From Streptomyces sp. PH10-H1 (GTDB lineage: Bacteria; Actinomycetota; Actinomycetes; Streptomycetales; Streptomycetaceae), in NCBI RefSeq assembly GCF_030063355.1, contig NZ_JASISZ010000028.1, positions 22,649-86,648 on the forward strand: DNA of 64,000 nucleotides, written 5' to 3'. Position numbers and translations under genes: made by a program. Below the pieces are notes generated by a model. That model was not told the DNA's origin and did not search any database. It worked only from the letters and a program-made list of their open reading frames with translations. Positions 16,559-25,498 of the stretch are shown here, piece by piece. How positions within the stretch are numbered: the first letter of the stretch is position 1; every line of letters begins with the position of its first letter.

Positions 16559-19500
16559 GCGCGCCGACGCTCGCCGCGGTCCGGATGGGCGCCCGGCTGA
16601 CCACGCCGTTCGACCGCGGCGCGGACAGCCTGGTCCTGCAACTGCTGCCCGGCGCCGGGGCATCGGTCACGACGGTGCGGCCGTACGACTTCGCCGACCA
16701 CCAGGCCCGGTTCGGCCTGCCGCCGGAGCCCCGCTACGTGCTGGCCACGGCCCGGGACGTGGTCACCGACACCGTGGTGACGGTGACCTTCACCGAGCCG
16801 GGCAAGCCGACAGCGACGGTGACGGCGATGATCCGGGCCGGAACGCCGGCCGGCGCCTCCGTCGTGCTCGATCTGCCCGCCTCCGCGCAGGTCCGGGTGA
16901 CCAGTCTGGCGATGACGCCGGCCGCGCCGGACGGCCGCCCGGACGAGTGCTGGCGGGTGACCGCGCTCCTGGGCACCCTGGCCAAGCTGCTGTGGGTGAT
17001 CGGTGGCGAGCGGGACCAGCTGCGCGGCCGACTGGTCCGCACGCTGGCCCAGCGGCATCTGCCGACCGCGACCGGCCGCAGCCTGGACCTGATCGGCACC
17101 GAACTCGGTGTGCCGCGGTTCCCGCCGCTGCCCTACGGATTCGACGCCGACACCGTCGCGCTCTACCACCTCGACGATGTCGCCGGGGCCGGCACCGCGG
17201 TCCAGGATGTCACCGGTCAGTATCCGGGCCGCACCGGTCATCCGGGTGTGCTGCACGGGCCGGTGGACCTGGCTCTCGCCGGCCGATACGGCCGCGCGTT
17301 CGGCTTCGCCGGGCCGGGCACCTGGGTGGAGGCGGCGACCGCCCCGGCATTCGACATCGCCGCGACCGGTAGCGCCACGGTGGAGTGCTTCGTCCGCCCG
17401 GACGCCGCCGGAGGCGACGGGCAGGTGCTGTTCCGGCATCCCGCTCCCGGTGGCGTCGGCGCGGGATGGGTGCTGTCGGTGGGTGAGTTCGGCCGCGGAC
17501 TGGACCGCAATGTGCGGCTGTCGGTCGGCGACGGGACCACGACGTTGACGCTCTTCGCCGATCTGAGTCTGCCGCCCGATACCTTCACCCACCTCGCCGG
17601 CGTGCTCGACCGCGCCGCCGGCCGGCTCGCTCTCTACGCCGACGGGAAGCTGCGGTCCGGCACATCGCTGGGCGCGCTCGGCCCCGTGGCGAACACGGCG
17701 CCGTTGCGGATCGGCCCGGCTGACAGCGCGTTCCGCGGGGTGATCGACGAGGTGCGGATCTCCGCGGTGGCGCGAGCGGATTTCTCTCCCGTACTGGGCG
17801 AGGCGGATGAGCACTACCGTCGCCGGCTGCGGCTGTTCCGGCGCTGGGCGCTGCCGACCCCGGCCAATCTGGCCGCGATGCTCAATGAACTGGTGGGCAC
17901 CATCGGCGGGATGTCCGATCCGCTGGTGGTCGAGGACACCGACGCCACCCTCGTCCGGGGCACCCGGCTGGTGCACATCCGCCCGGTCTCGCTGCTGCCG
18001 GGGGAGTGCATCGACGCCGCAGGACGGCGACGCGTGACCGAAGCGGACACCGTCGGCACGGCAGCGGAGGAGGAGGTGTTCGACCCCGCCTACCTGCTGC
18101 GCTACGACCGCGCGGGCGTCGACTTCAGCCAGCCCCCACCCCGGGTGCCCGGCCCCGGCGAACGCCCGGCGGACCCGCACCTGATCCAGGTCGGCCTGGC
18201 CGCGCCACTCGACCAGCTGATCGCGCTGGCGGGTGCCGAACCGGGCCCGCCGGGCCGGCTGCGAGTGGGCGCCGCCTTCGATCCCCAGGCGCCCGACCTG
18301 CGAGTGACCGGGCGGGCGGCGTTGGTCGGGCACAGCACCATCGCACCGGGACGGCTGGCCGCGCTGGCGCACCGGGCCGGCTTCGACTACGTCTGCCACC
18401 GCGCCGACCCGCAGGTCGACGGGGCTCAGGTCTACGTCGCCAACGCCCCGGGTGACTACTTCGCTGTCGACATCACCCCGGCCGCCGCCGGCCCCACCGA
18501 TCTGGATACGGGGTCGCCGCCGGTGGTCCTGTCCCTGCGCCCGATACCGCCCGCCGATACGGTGCTGCACTGGCTGACCGTGCCGAACGGCATCGGAGGC
18601 GGCCTGCTGAGCACCACCGGCGCACAGGGCAGCCCGGCCGCGGTCACCACCCTGAAGGCGACCGCGCCGGGCGGGCTGCTCGTGAAAGCGGACCTGACCC
18701 GGGGCGGCCACACCATCTCGGCGACCCGTCCGTTGCGGATCGGCCTGCTCGATCTGCCCAACAACCAGAAGATCGACGACGACGGCACCCTCGGGGCACC
18801 CGCGAACCGGACCGGTGACACCGGCGCCTTCTTCGACAGCCGGTTCCTCGTGCGGCACAACGACCAGCGGGTGGACTACGGCAGCATCGACAACAACCAT
18901 TTGATGCAGCCCGCGGTGGCCGAACTGCTGGACGCCCTGCTCGCCGAACTCGCCCGGCGAGCCGTGAGCGGTCAGCTCAGGGCGATCTCCGGGTTCCAGC
19001 CAGGGGGCGACCCGTTCAGCAGCCAGGGCCGGACGCTGACCCTGCGGCACACCACCGCGACGGCCGGCGCGCTGGGCGCGATGGCGCACGCTGTCGGATT
19101 CGGGCACGTCGAGCACACTGAACCCATCGTGAAGATCACTCAGGCGCCGGGGGAGCTGGTCGTGGTCCACGGTCCGGCCGGCGCGGACGACCGCCTGATC
19201 ATCGAGGTGGACGAAGGTGCGACGGTGGCCCTGTCCGTGCAGCCGGCGCTGCCCTCCGGCGGCCCACCCGGCCAGGCAGGCGCCGATGCGAGCCGGCTCG
19301 GCTGGGCGACGGGGGCATTCGGCACCGCACACGCCACCCTCGATTCCCTCACCCAACCCACCACCACCCTGCGCGGGGACACCGCGGGCATCGCCTGGGT
19401 CCAGGCCAGCTACCTGCTCGGCGACCTGTCCGCGCCCTACACCTTCCGGGTCGGGCTGCGGTCGGAACTGGACCGGCCGGACACGGTGATCACCAAGGAT

Positions 19501-19692
19501 CAGTACGACTTGATCCTCAACATCCTCAATGCTCTGCACCCGGTGGGCATCGAGGTCAACACCCGGATCATCCGGGACCACACCATCGAAGTCCGCGGTG
19601 ATCTGGCAGCGGCCAACCCCGATTTCACCTATCCCAAGTTCCGCGTGCGCAGCGTGCTGCCACCCCTGCGAAGGGACAACCGTCGTGGCTGA
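16555..19692 (+). CDS. giant gpI-like baseplate protein with LamG-like lectin domain
   Basis: A 1045-aa protein. Residues 1-190 contain helical gpI-like elements (LGTLAKLLWVIGGERDQLRG, ATGRSLDLIGTELGVPRFP). Residues about 195-405 form a LamG/concanavalin-like jelly roll (TVALYHLDD, FGFAGPGTWVEAAT, TVECFVRPDAAGGDGQVLF, HLAGVLDRAAGRLALYADGK, GVIDEVRISAVAR). GEADEHYRRRLRLFRRWALP then resumes the gpI core. The remaining ~600 residues repeat short alpha/beta units with LHWLTVPNGIGGGL and GHTISATRPL. LamG insertion into gpI suggests a glycan-binding, target-recognising baseplate. GTG/ATG coupling on both sides keeps it in the operon. Confidence 0.75.
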   Translation: MSAPTLAAVRMGARLTTPFDRGADSLVLQLLPGAGASVTTVRPYDFADHQARFGLPPEPRYVLATARDVVTDTVVTVTFTEPGKPTATVTAMIRAGTPAGASVVLDLPASAQVRVTSLAMTPAAPDGRPDECWRVTALLGTLAKLLWVIGGERDQLRGRLVRTLAQRHLPTATGRSLDLIGTELGVPRFPPLPYGFDADTVALYHLDDVAGAGTAVQDVTGQYPGRTGHPGVLHGPVDLALAGRYGRAFGFAGPGTWVEAATAPAFDIAATGSATVECFVRPDAAGGDGQVLFRHPAPGGVGAGWVLSVGEFGRGLDRNVRLSVGDGTTTLTLFADLSLPPDTFTHLAGVLDRAAGRLALYADGKLRSGTSLGALGPVANTAPLRIGPADSAFRGVIDEVRISAVARADFSPVLGEADEHYRRRLRLFRRWALPTPANLAAMLNELVGTIGGMSDPLVVEDTDATLVRGTRLVHIRPVSLLPGECIDAAGRRRVTEADTVGTAAEEEVFDPAYLLRYDRAGVDFSQPPPRVPGPGERPADPHLIQVGLAAPLDQLIALAGAEPGPPGRLRVGAAFDPQAPDLRVTGRAALVGHSTIAPGRLAALAHRAGFDYVCHRADPQVDGAQVYVANAPGDYFAVDITPAAAGPTDLDTGSPPVVLSLRPIPPADTVLHWLTVPNGIGGGLLSTTGAQGSPAAVTTLKATAPGGLLVKADLTRGGHTISATRPLRIGLLDLPNNQKIDDDGTLGAPANRTGDTGAFFDSRFLVRHNDQRVDYGSIDNNHLMQPAVAELLDALLAELARRAVSGQLRAISGFQPGGDPFSSQGRTLTLRHTTATAGALGAMAHAVGFGHVEHTEPIVKITQAPGELVVVHGPAGADDRLIIEVDEGATVALSVQPALPSGGPPGQAGADASRLGWATGAFGTAHATLDSLTQPTTTLRGDTAGIAWVQASYLLGDLSAPYTFRVGLRSELDRPDTVITKDQYDLILNILNALHPVGIEVNTRIIRDHTIEVRGDLAAANPDFTYPKFRVRSVLPPLRRDNRRG

Positions 19693-20305
19693 CTTCAGCT
19701 ACAACCCGAAATTCCACCACGCCGTCTGGGAAGATCGCATCAGCCTGGTCCAGGCCGACGGCCCGAACGGCTTCAACATCCGTTTCGGGACCATCGAGAG
19801 CGACCTGCACGGTGTGGCCACCGTGGTCGATCAGATCGGCACCGAGCTGGATGCGCTCAGCGCCAGGGTGCCGCCGCGACCGCCCACCGTCACCCTCTCG
19901 CTCGCTCCGACCCTGCAAGCGGTCGCCGGCCAGCCCAGCTGGGTGCTGCAGACCTCGGGAGCCGCAGTGGCGCCGTCGGGCGGCGGCCCCAACGGGGTGC
20001 TCCCGCTGGTCCTCCCCGACCATGCCCAAGTGACCGCGGTGCGTGTCGTGGGTCATGGCGTCCCGCCCAGTGGGCAGAACACCGTCTTCTCCTTCACCCG
20101 GGTCTCCCTGACCGACGGCGCCGTCCAGTCGACGCTGTTCGACACCAGCGGCGTCCCCCTGAACACGTCGACGTCGCTGCCCAATCCGGCCATCGGTCTG
20201 ATCAACCTCGCGAATTTCCGCTACCTGTTCTCGGCCGGCAGCGGACAGGCGTCCGGCGATCCCGTCACCCTCGTGGCCTTTCAGTTCACCTACACCAATC
20301 CGTGA
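19685..20305 (+). CDS. tail-fibre/baseplate-peripheral protein
   Basis: A 206-aa protein from GTG 19685, overlapping the gpI-like stop by 8 bp. The N-terminal 60 residues (VADFSYNPKFHHAVWEDRISL, DLHGVATVVDQIGTELDAL) look like a short attachment helix. The rest is a Gly/Pro-rich beta sandwich (VTLSLAPTLQAVAGQPSWVL, NTVFSFTRVSLTDGAV). A baseplate-attached fibre or fibre-tip is likely from position. There is no enzyme motif. The gap to the next gene (20306-20429) holds no feature apart from an RBS near its end. Confidence 0.6.
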   Translation: MADFSYNPKFHHAVWEDRISLVQADGPNGFNIRFGTIESDLHGVATVVDQIGTELDALSARVPPRPPTVTLSLAPTLQAVAGQPSWVLQTSGAAVAPSGGGPNGVLPLVLPDHAQVTAVRVVGHGVPPSGQNTVFSFTRVSLTDGAVQSTLFDTSGVPLNTSTSLPNPAIGLINLANFRYLFSAGSGQASGDPVTLVAFQFTYTNP

Positions 20306-20429
20306 GAGAGCCGTCCCGTACCACGGACCGGCCGACACAACACCGAACGAGAGCCGCGCGCCGTTGCGCACGGATCCATCACCCCGCATTCCAAACCGTG
20401 GCCTGACGGCCATTCCGAAGGGAGAGACC

Positions 20430-20972
20430 GTGACCATCAATGATCTGCCGGCCGCTGAGGACGGTCCGGCGACATCCCCGGACGAATCCATAACGACCCC
20501 ACCGGACGAATCGATCACGACCCCGCCGGACGACGTCGCGCCACGGGTGAGCATCTCCCTGCCGAGCGGACCGGTGGCGGCGGGCGTGCCGGCCACGATC
20601 ACGGTATTCGCCGACCCCGGCACCCGCTGGGTACTGCGGGGCGGCGGCTGGAAACCGGTACCGGCGGTCACCTACAGCGAGACGATTCTCGACGTCCAGA
20701 GTGTCACGTCGATCAGGGACCACCGGGGAGGCGGCGGAAGCTACTCCGTGACCTTCCCGAGCCCGGGCAACTACGCGATCTCCGCATCCGCGGTGACGAC
20801 CGGCGGAACGTCCGTGCCGGCCGGCCCGCGGACCGTCTCCGTGGTCCCCGCCGACCCGCCGGCTTTCACCTGGGTCACACCGGCCGACGGCGCTGTGGTC
20901 GACTTGGGCCCGGACTGCGCGCGGGTCCTGGCCAGTCGCATGGTGTCATTCCTCGCAGGCGGACTGTTGTGA
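20430..20972 (+). CDS. Ig-like accessory protein closing the tail block
   Basis: A 180-aa protein from GTG 20430 (GGGAGAG upstream). The N-terminal tail has a tandem DESITTPP repeat (TPPDESITT twice). One Ig/PKD-like beta sandwich follows (ISLPSGPVAAGVPATITVFA, GSYSVTFPSPGNYAISASAV), ending in VSVVPADPPAFTW. The last residues (LASRMVSFLAGGLL) are hydrophobic and may anchor it. Role is inferred as fibre decoration or surface adhesin. It is convergent with the STPK gene ending at 20973, so the operon ends here. Confidence 0.6.
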   Translation: MTINDLPAAEDGPATSPDESITTPPDESITTPPDDVAPRVSISLPSGPVAAGVPATITVFADPGTRWVLRGGGWKPVPAVTYSETILDVQSVTSIRDHRGGGGSYSVTFPSPGNYAISASAVTTGGTSVPAGPRTVSVVPADPPAFTWVTPADGAVVDLGPDCARVLASRMVSFLAGGLL

Positions 20973-22565
20973 TCAGCTGTTGCGCTTGGTGCAGCGGCCG
21001 GCGTTGCCGCCGCTTGCGCCATGGCGGCAGATCAACACGATGTCCGGGGCGTGGTGGGAGAGGTAGCGGCCGTCACATTGGTTGTCGCTGGTGCGGCCTG
21101 CGGAGGCGCAGAGGGCGAGTGCCGCACGGCCGTCGGCGAACGGGCCGGGGGTGTAGACGACCCAGTAGCCGGGGCGGAGCGAGGCGAAGTCGTCGCTGCG
21201 CAGCAACCTGGCATCCGGTATCTGCTGCCGGACGGCGGCGAGTTCCCGGTCCCGGGCTCCGGTGCCGTCGGAGATCACTACTGAGGAGAGCTGAGCGATC
21301 CAGCTGTCTGCGCTCGACTCGCCCACTGGTGCGGAAGGGACGGAAGTAGGGGCTGATGGACTGATCGGTGGGGCGGTGGAGGCCGTCGTGGAGTGCGATA
21401 GCGACGGCCCCGGTGTACTGGAGGACGCAGGGCCGTGGCCGGCATTCCCCGAGGTGGTAGTGGACCGGGATGTGGACGGTGCGGGCGTATGGGAGGCAGC
21501 GGGGTCGTGGTTGCCTCTCCCGGTCATGAAGCCGACGGCCAGTGCTACTGATGCCGCCGCCAGGCCGACCGCAATGGCGGCTGCTGCCAGGCCGCGTCGC
21601 AGGCTGCGGCTGCCGCCGCGTACCGCTGTTCTGGGCAGGGGAACCGCAGCAGGTGTCTCCCCGTCCCCTGCGCGCCGTGGAGGTGGGCCGTTGAGTCTGG
21701 TCGGCGCGTAGCGGATTTCGCCCGGGCCCGCTCGGGTCGCCGTACGCACCGCCTCGGTCAGCATCCGGGACAGCTCGGCTGCCGAGGGGCGCAGGGCTGG
21801 ATCCCTGACGAGCAACGTGCGCAGAACCGGCGCCAAGGGTCCGGCCGAGCTCGGGGTGGGGAGCGGATCCTCCCGTACGGCGATCAAGGTCGCCAAGGGG
21901 GTATCGCGGGACAGCGGGTTGGAGCCCTCGACCGCTACGTAGAGCAGCATGCCCAGGGACCACAGGTCGGCAGCCGGTCCGCCGGGCAGGCCCGCCGCGC
22001 GCTCGGGCGCCATGAACTCGGCGGTCCCGATGATGTACCCCGGTTCGGTCAGGCCAGGTTGGCCCACCATGGCGGCGATCCCGAAGTCGGTCAGGATCGC
22101 CGAGCCGTCGGGGCGGATGATCACGTTCGCCGGTTTCACGTCCCGATGCTGGATCCCGGCCTCGTGAGCGGCCCGCAGGGCGGCCAGGACGTCACTGCCG
22201 ATTCCGGCCGCTCGGGCCGGGGCCAGCGGCCCTTGATCCAGAAGCGCCTTGAGCGACAGGCCCGCGACCAGCTCCATGACCAGCCAGGGGAACGGCTCAT
22301 CGTCGACGACCTGATGGATCGTCACCACGTGGGAATGCTGGAGCCGAGCCAGCGCCCGCGCCTCGCGGAGTACCCGTCCGTGCACCTGTGCGACCTCTTG
22401 GGTGCTTCCGCCCGGCAACCGGACTTCCTTGAGCGCGACCTCCCGCTGCAGCACACGGTCGAGGGCCCGCCAGACAGTGCCCATCCCGCCTTCGCCCAGC
22501 CTGCCCAGGAGTGCGAACCGACCCGCCACTACCCGCTCCGGCGAGCCCGGTGGATCCGACAGCAT
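20973..22565 (-). CDS. transmembrane Ser/Thr protein kinase
   Basis: A 530-aa kinase. The catalytic domain (about 12-270) has the P-loop GRLGEGGMGTVW, VAIK-type Lys in VALKEV, HRDVKPANV, DFG in LTDFGIAAM and APE in FMAPERA, so it should be active. A Pro/Ala linker is followed by one transmembrane helix (AAAIAVGLAAASVALAVGF, about residue 340). An extracellular Ser/Thr/Pro stalk leads to an SPOR-like sensor domain (WIAQLSSVVISDGTGARDRE and GYWVVYTPGPFADGRAAL) with Cys pairs. ATG 22565 is preferred because GGGGGCG lies upstream and the longer start adds only Gly/Ala. It faces the tail block tail-to-tail. Function in that block is unproven. Confidence 0.88.
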   Translation of the reverse strand: MLSDPPGSPERVVAGRFALLGRLGEGGMGTVWRALDRVLQREVALKEVRLPGGSTQEVAQVHGRVLREARALARLQHSHVVTIHQVVDDEPFPWLVMELVAGLSLKALLDQGPLAPARAAGIGSDVLAALRAAHEAGIQHRDVKPANVIIRPDGSAILTDFGIAAMVGQPGLTEPGYIIGTAEFMAPERAAGLPGGPAADLWSLGMLLYVAVEGSNPLSRDTPLATLIAVREDPLPTPSSAGPLAPVLRTLLVRDPALRPSAAELSRMLTEAVRTATRAGPGEIRYAPTRLNGPPPRRAGDGETPAAVPLPRTAVRGGSRSLRRGLAAAAIAVGLAAASVALAVGFMTGRGNHDPAASHTPAPSTSRSTTTSGNAGHGPASSSTPGPSLSHSTTASTAPPISPSAPTSVPSAPVGESSADSWIAQLSSVVISDGTGARDRELAAVRQQIPDARLLRSDDFASLRPGYWVVYTPGPFADGRAALALCASAGRTSDNQCDGRYLSHHAPDIVLICRHGASGGNAGRCTKRNS

Positions 22566-22830
22566 CTGCGCCCCCGCCCCGCCCCGCCCCGCCACCGCAC
22601 GGCCGGCGCTCCCGCCGACGCCTGCGGACAGGGTATCGGCGGCGACCTCGTGAGTGGGCGGAATGTCGAGGATTTCTGTGATGTGATCCGGATGCGGGTC
22701 GTTCTCGTACAGGCAGCCACCACCGACGCATCATCACACCGTGCGCGTTCTGGTCGACCGGCCACAAGGAGCCGACGATCCGGGTGCACAACGACATACC
22801 GGCGCTCAGCACACGTGGGCCGGTTGTTAG

Positions 22831-22848
22831 CGGTCCGTTAGCGGACCG
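22831..22848. promoter_or_regulatory. 7-bp inverted repeat upstream of secreted protein
   Basis: CGGTCCG-TTAG-CGGACCG is a perfect palindrome arm pair about 70 bp before the ATG at 22916. The stretch 22566-22915 between the STPK and this gene otherwise holds no gene and is presumably the divergent promoter region. The binding protein is unknown. Confidence 0.35.
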
Positions 22849-22915
22849 TTGGAACCGCGTCCGATGATCGCCTCACAGGCTGAAAACGCAGCGGGGCGAG
22901 GCGAAGGAGCGGGAA

Positions 22916-23326
22916 ATGAACGCAGGTAGTGTCGTGCGCCGGACGGCCGTCACGGTCGGTGCGCTGGTCGGTGCCAGCACGCTGGTGCTGGGCGGCAGCG
23001 GTGTGGCGTCCGCCGAGACGGCGGGAAACTCGGTGACCAGCAAGAACTGCACCGGCACCATGATGACCCAGTACGTGGCCGGCGGTGGCGGCTGGCAGGT
23101 CCGTAACTACGTCAACAATTCCAACGGCAGCGTGAACTGTTCGGGCTGGATGGACTGGGCTCCGGACGGAAACACCGGGCACTTCTATGGCCTGCAGAAC
23201 CGGATCTATGTCGATAGGTACAACTCGCAGGAGAGCACCTACCTTCCGGACAACAGCCCCGCGCTGACCCGGGTCTGCGTTCAGGCGAGCGACGACGGAT
23301 CGGCGCGCTGCTCCGCGTGGTGGTAG
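22916..23326 (+). CDS. secreted protein of unknown function
   Basis: A 136-aa protein with a signal peptide of about 34 residues (Arg-Arg, hydrophobic core, ASAE cleavage). Mature residues include four Cys (KNCTG, VNCSGW, RVCVQA, ARCSAW) that could form two disulphides, and a Trp/Tyr-rich middle (GGGGWQVRNYVNNSNG, FYGLQNRIYVDRYN). This pattern is common in small secreted Streptomyces proteins with no assigned activity. Start ATG has GGAGCGGGAAA upstream. Confidence 0.72.
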   Translation: MNAGSVVRRTAVTVGALVGASTLVLGGSGVASAETAGNSVTSKNCTGTMMTQYVAGGGGWQVRNYVNNSNGSVNCSGWMDWAPDGNTGHFYGLQNRIYVDRYNSQESTYLPDNSPALTRVCVQASDDGSARCSAWW

Positions 23327-23489
23327 TCCGCTGAGGTGCGGGACAGTGGCGCGGCGGGTTGCCGGGACGGTACCCCGCCGCGGCTCGCCATCCGCTGCGA
23401 CAGGCAAGCGCCGCCTTGGGGTTGGACGGCGAGACAGCCGGCGCGCGACGGCAATCGCATGACTGATCGAGCACCGCGGAGGACGTACG

Positions 23490-24164
23490 TCAGCGCACGA
23501 CGGAACGCGCGATGCGGAATCCTACGTCGTCGATCTGGAAGGTCGGGTGGCTGCGCCGCCGCACCGAGGCCCGGCAGCTCCAGTGCTCGTCAAACCACCC
23601 ACCGCCACGCAGCACCCGGTAGGTGCCGTAGACCTCGGCGTCGTAGATGTCCCAGCACCACTCCCAAACGTTGCCCAGCATGTCGTACAGGCCCAACGCG
23701 TTGGGCTGCTTGCCCCCCGCGTCGTGGATCCGCTCACCGGAGTTGCCGCGATGCCAAGCGATCTCGTCGAGCTGCCCGTACCTCGCGTCGGCCGAACCGG
23801 CACGACAGGCGTGTTCCCACTCGGCCTCGGTCGGTAGCCGGTACCCGTCAGCGGATGCGTTCCACTCGATACCCTCGCCGTCAGCGTTGAGGCGATAGGC
23901 GGGCGCCAACCCCTCTCGTTGGGAAAGGGCGTTGCAGAACCGCACTGCCTCCCACCAGGAAACGCCCTCGACGGGCAACCGGTCGCCTTGCGCGCTGCTC
24001 GGCCGCCGACCGGTGACCTGTGCGTACCGCGCCTGGGTGATCGGGAACGCGGCCAGCCGGTATGGCGCAAGCTCGGCCGACCAGCTGCGCTGTGTTCGCC
24101 GGTCCGACAGTGTCACCTGCCCCGGCGGGATGGCGATCATCACGTTTCCTGCGCTCACGTCCAT
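23490..24164 (-). CDS. SUMF1/FGE-domain protein
   Basis: A 224-aa protein covering one formylglycine-generating-enzyme-like domain: PITQARYAQVTG, PVEGVSWWEAVRFCNALS, YRLPTEAEWEHACRAG, MLGNVWEWCWD, and the C-terminal RVLRGGGWFDEHWSCRASVR...GFR. Classic FGE has two active-site Cys near the C-terminus; only one is clear here (SCRASVR), so true FGE activity is doubtful. Many such proteins are oxygen-dependent or binding proteins (as in EgtB- and DGR-associated families). It is an isolated gene. Confidence 0.82.
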   Translation of the reverse strand: MDVSAGNVMIAIPPGQVTLSDRRTQRSWSAELAPYRLAAFPITQARYAQVTGRRPSSAQGDRLPVEGVSWWEAVRFCNALSQREGLAPAYRLNADGEGIEWNASADGYRLPTEAEWEHACRAGSADARYGQLDEIAWHRGNSGERIHDAGGKQPNALGLYDMLGNVWEWCWDIYDAEVYGTYRVLRGGGWFDEHWSCRASVRRRSHPTFQIDDVGFRIARSVVR

Positions 24165-24239
24165 AGGCAGGTGATCCTACTGACGCATGTCCTCGACGAG
24201 CGAGCGGTACCCGGCCGGCGCTCACGGTCCGACCCCGGG

Positions 24240-24274
24240 CGCCGGACGGTCGTGTTTGTCATGACCGTCCGGCG
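24240..24274 (-). terminator. intrinsic terminator of the chitinase gene
   Basis: CGCCGGACGGTC and GACCGTCCGGCG form a perfect 12-bp stem with an 11-nt loop. It begins 9 nt after the chitinase stop codon (minus strand). Confidence 0.75.
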
Positions 24275-24282
24275 GGCGGTGA

Positions 24283-25362
24283 TCAGCAGCTCAGGTTGTT
24301 GCCTGCCGGGACGCCGAGGATCTGGACGAAGCGCTGGTAGGCGTCGATACGGCTCTGGACCTGGGCGGGGTTGCCGCCGTTGCATTCGATGCTGCCGTTG
24401 ATGCTGCGGATGGTCTCACCGAAACCGGCACTGTTGACCATGGCGTTGTGCGGGGTCATGGTGCCGGGGCCGTTCTGGGTGTTCCAGTACCACAGGCCGG
24501 TCTTCCAGGCGACGGAGGCGTCGGTCTCGACGAGGGACGGGTTGTGGAGCAGGTCGATGCCCAGGGCGTCGCCGGCAGCCTTGTAGTTGAAGTTCCAGCT
24601 GAGCTGGATGGGGCCGCGCCCGTAATACGCGGACTGGCCGGCGGGGCAGCCGTAGGACTGGCTCGCGTCGCAATAGTGCGGGTAGTTGGCGGTGTTCTGC
24701 TCGACGATGTAGACGAGTCCGCCGGTCTCGTGGCTGACGTTGGCGAGGAACGCGGCGGCTTCCTGCCGCTTGACGGTGTCGCTGCCGGTGTTGGCGAAGC
24801 CGGGGTACGCGCTGAGGGCGGCGGTCAGACCGCTGTAGGTGTAGAACGAGTTGCGGCTCGGGAACATCTGGTTGAACTGGGCCTCGCTGACGGCGAATCC
24901 GCCCTGGCTGGGGGGAGGCGTGGTCGGTGCCCCGCTACAGGTGTACGGCTCCCAGTACCAGGTGCTGATGACCGGGTCGTAGCCCGGGTTGTCGTGCTCG
25001 GCCCGGTACAGGTTGCCGTCGGAGTACTTGACGACGTCACCGGTGACGTAGGCCCGGCCCGCGACCCAGGCAGGGTAGTCGCACGACCCCGAACCGCCGC
25101 CGGTTCCCGGGCCCGAGGTGCCGCAGGCACCTGAGTCGGCCCAGACGGCGGCGCTGCCGGGTGTCTCATTCTGGGTCCACCATTTCGCAGACCAGTTATG
25201 ACCGCTGTACGACGCGGACAGTCCGCCGGTGTACACCGTCGACGCGTTCCAGGGGGAGGCGCATTCGGCGGCGGACGCGGTGGACGCCAAGGGCACGAGG
25301 ACCGCCAGTCCGACGGCGACGATCAGTGCGGTGAGGAATGCCATGATCCGTTGTCTCGACAT
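24283..25362 (-). CDS. secreted GH19 chitinase with two carbohydrate-binding modules
   Basis: A 359-aa protein with a signal peptide of 31 residues. Two chitin-binding modules of the CBM5/12 type are visible: residues about 32-90 (CASPWNASTVYTGG, WSAKWWTQNETPG) and about 95-145 (YPAWVAGRAYVTGDVVKY, YEPYTC-like end). A Pro linker leads to the GH19 lysozyme-like catalytic domain from about 155 (FNQMFPSRNSFYTYSGL, VSHETGG with the catalytic Glu, YYGRGPIQLSWN, NYKAAGDALG). It degrades chitin (fungal walls, insect cuticle) by inversion. It is regulated by the operator at 25417-25448. Confidence 0.95.
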   Translation of the reverse strand: MSRQRIMAFLTALIVAVGLAVLVPLASTASAAECASPWNASTVYTGGLSASYSGHNWSAKWWTQNETPGSAAVWADSGACGTSGPGTGGGSGSCDYPAWVAGRAYVTGDVVKYSDGNLYRAEHDNPGYDPVISTWYWEPYTCSGAPTTPPPSQGGFAVSEAQFNQMFPSRNSFYTYSGLTAALSAYPGFANTGSDTVKRQEAAAFLANVSHETGGLVYIVEQNTANYPHYCDASQSYGCPAGQSAYYGRGPIQLSWNFNYKAAGDALGIDLLHNPSLVETDASVAWKTGLWYWNTQNGPGTMTPHNAMVNSAGFGETIRSINGSIECNGGNPAQVQSRIDAYQRFVQILGVPAGNNLSC

Positions 25363-25416
25363 GTGACCACTCCTAGTGGGGGGTTGAGTGGGTGGGATCG
25401 CCCCGCACTCAACTGG

Positions 25417-25448
25417 ATTGGTCTGGACCTGTCAAGGTCCAGACCAAT
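25417..25448. promoter_or_regulatory. DasR-type (dre-like) operator of the chitinase
   Basis: ATTGGTCTGGACCT-GTCA-AGGTCCAGACCAAT is a perfect 14-bp inverted repeat, and each arm is itself a match to the TGGTCTAGACCA-like dre/chitinase-promoter box with two mismatches. It lies 55 bp upstream of the chitinase start. In Streptomyces such boxes bind the GlcNAc-responsive repressor DasR and mediate chitin induction. Two boxes in mirror arrangement may permit cooperative binding. Confidence 0.8.
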
Positions 25449-25498
25449 ATCGGCCGATGTGCCGCCGGCATTGGCGGAGTCCGCGAGGCCGCCGACAG

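Noticed and set aside
16054..19581. 1175-aa minus-strand ORF opposite the gpI-like gene
   Set aside because: It is a shadow of high-GC coding DNA: Arg/Gly/His-rich, no domain, no RBS. The plus frame has clear domains and overlaps.
8865..20972. Intact prophage
   Set aside because: No integrase, terminase, portal, capsid, holin or lysin, and no att-like repeats were recognised.
8865..20972. Standard Streptomyces eCIS locus
   Set aside because: AAA+ ATPase, several tube paralogues, LysM protein and full tape measure expected for eCIS are not seen.
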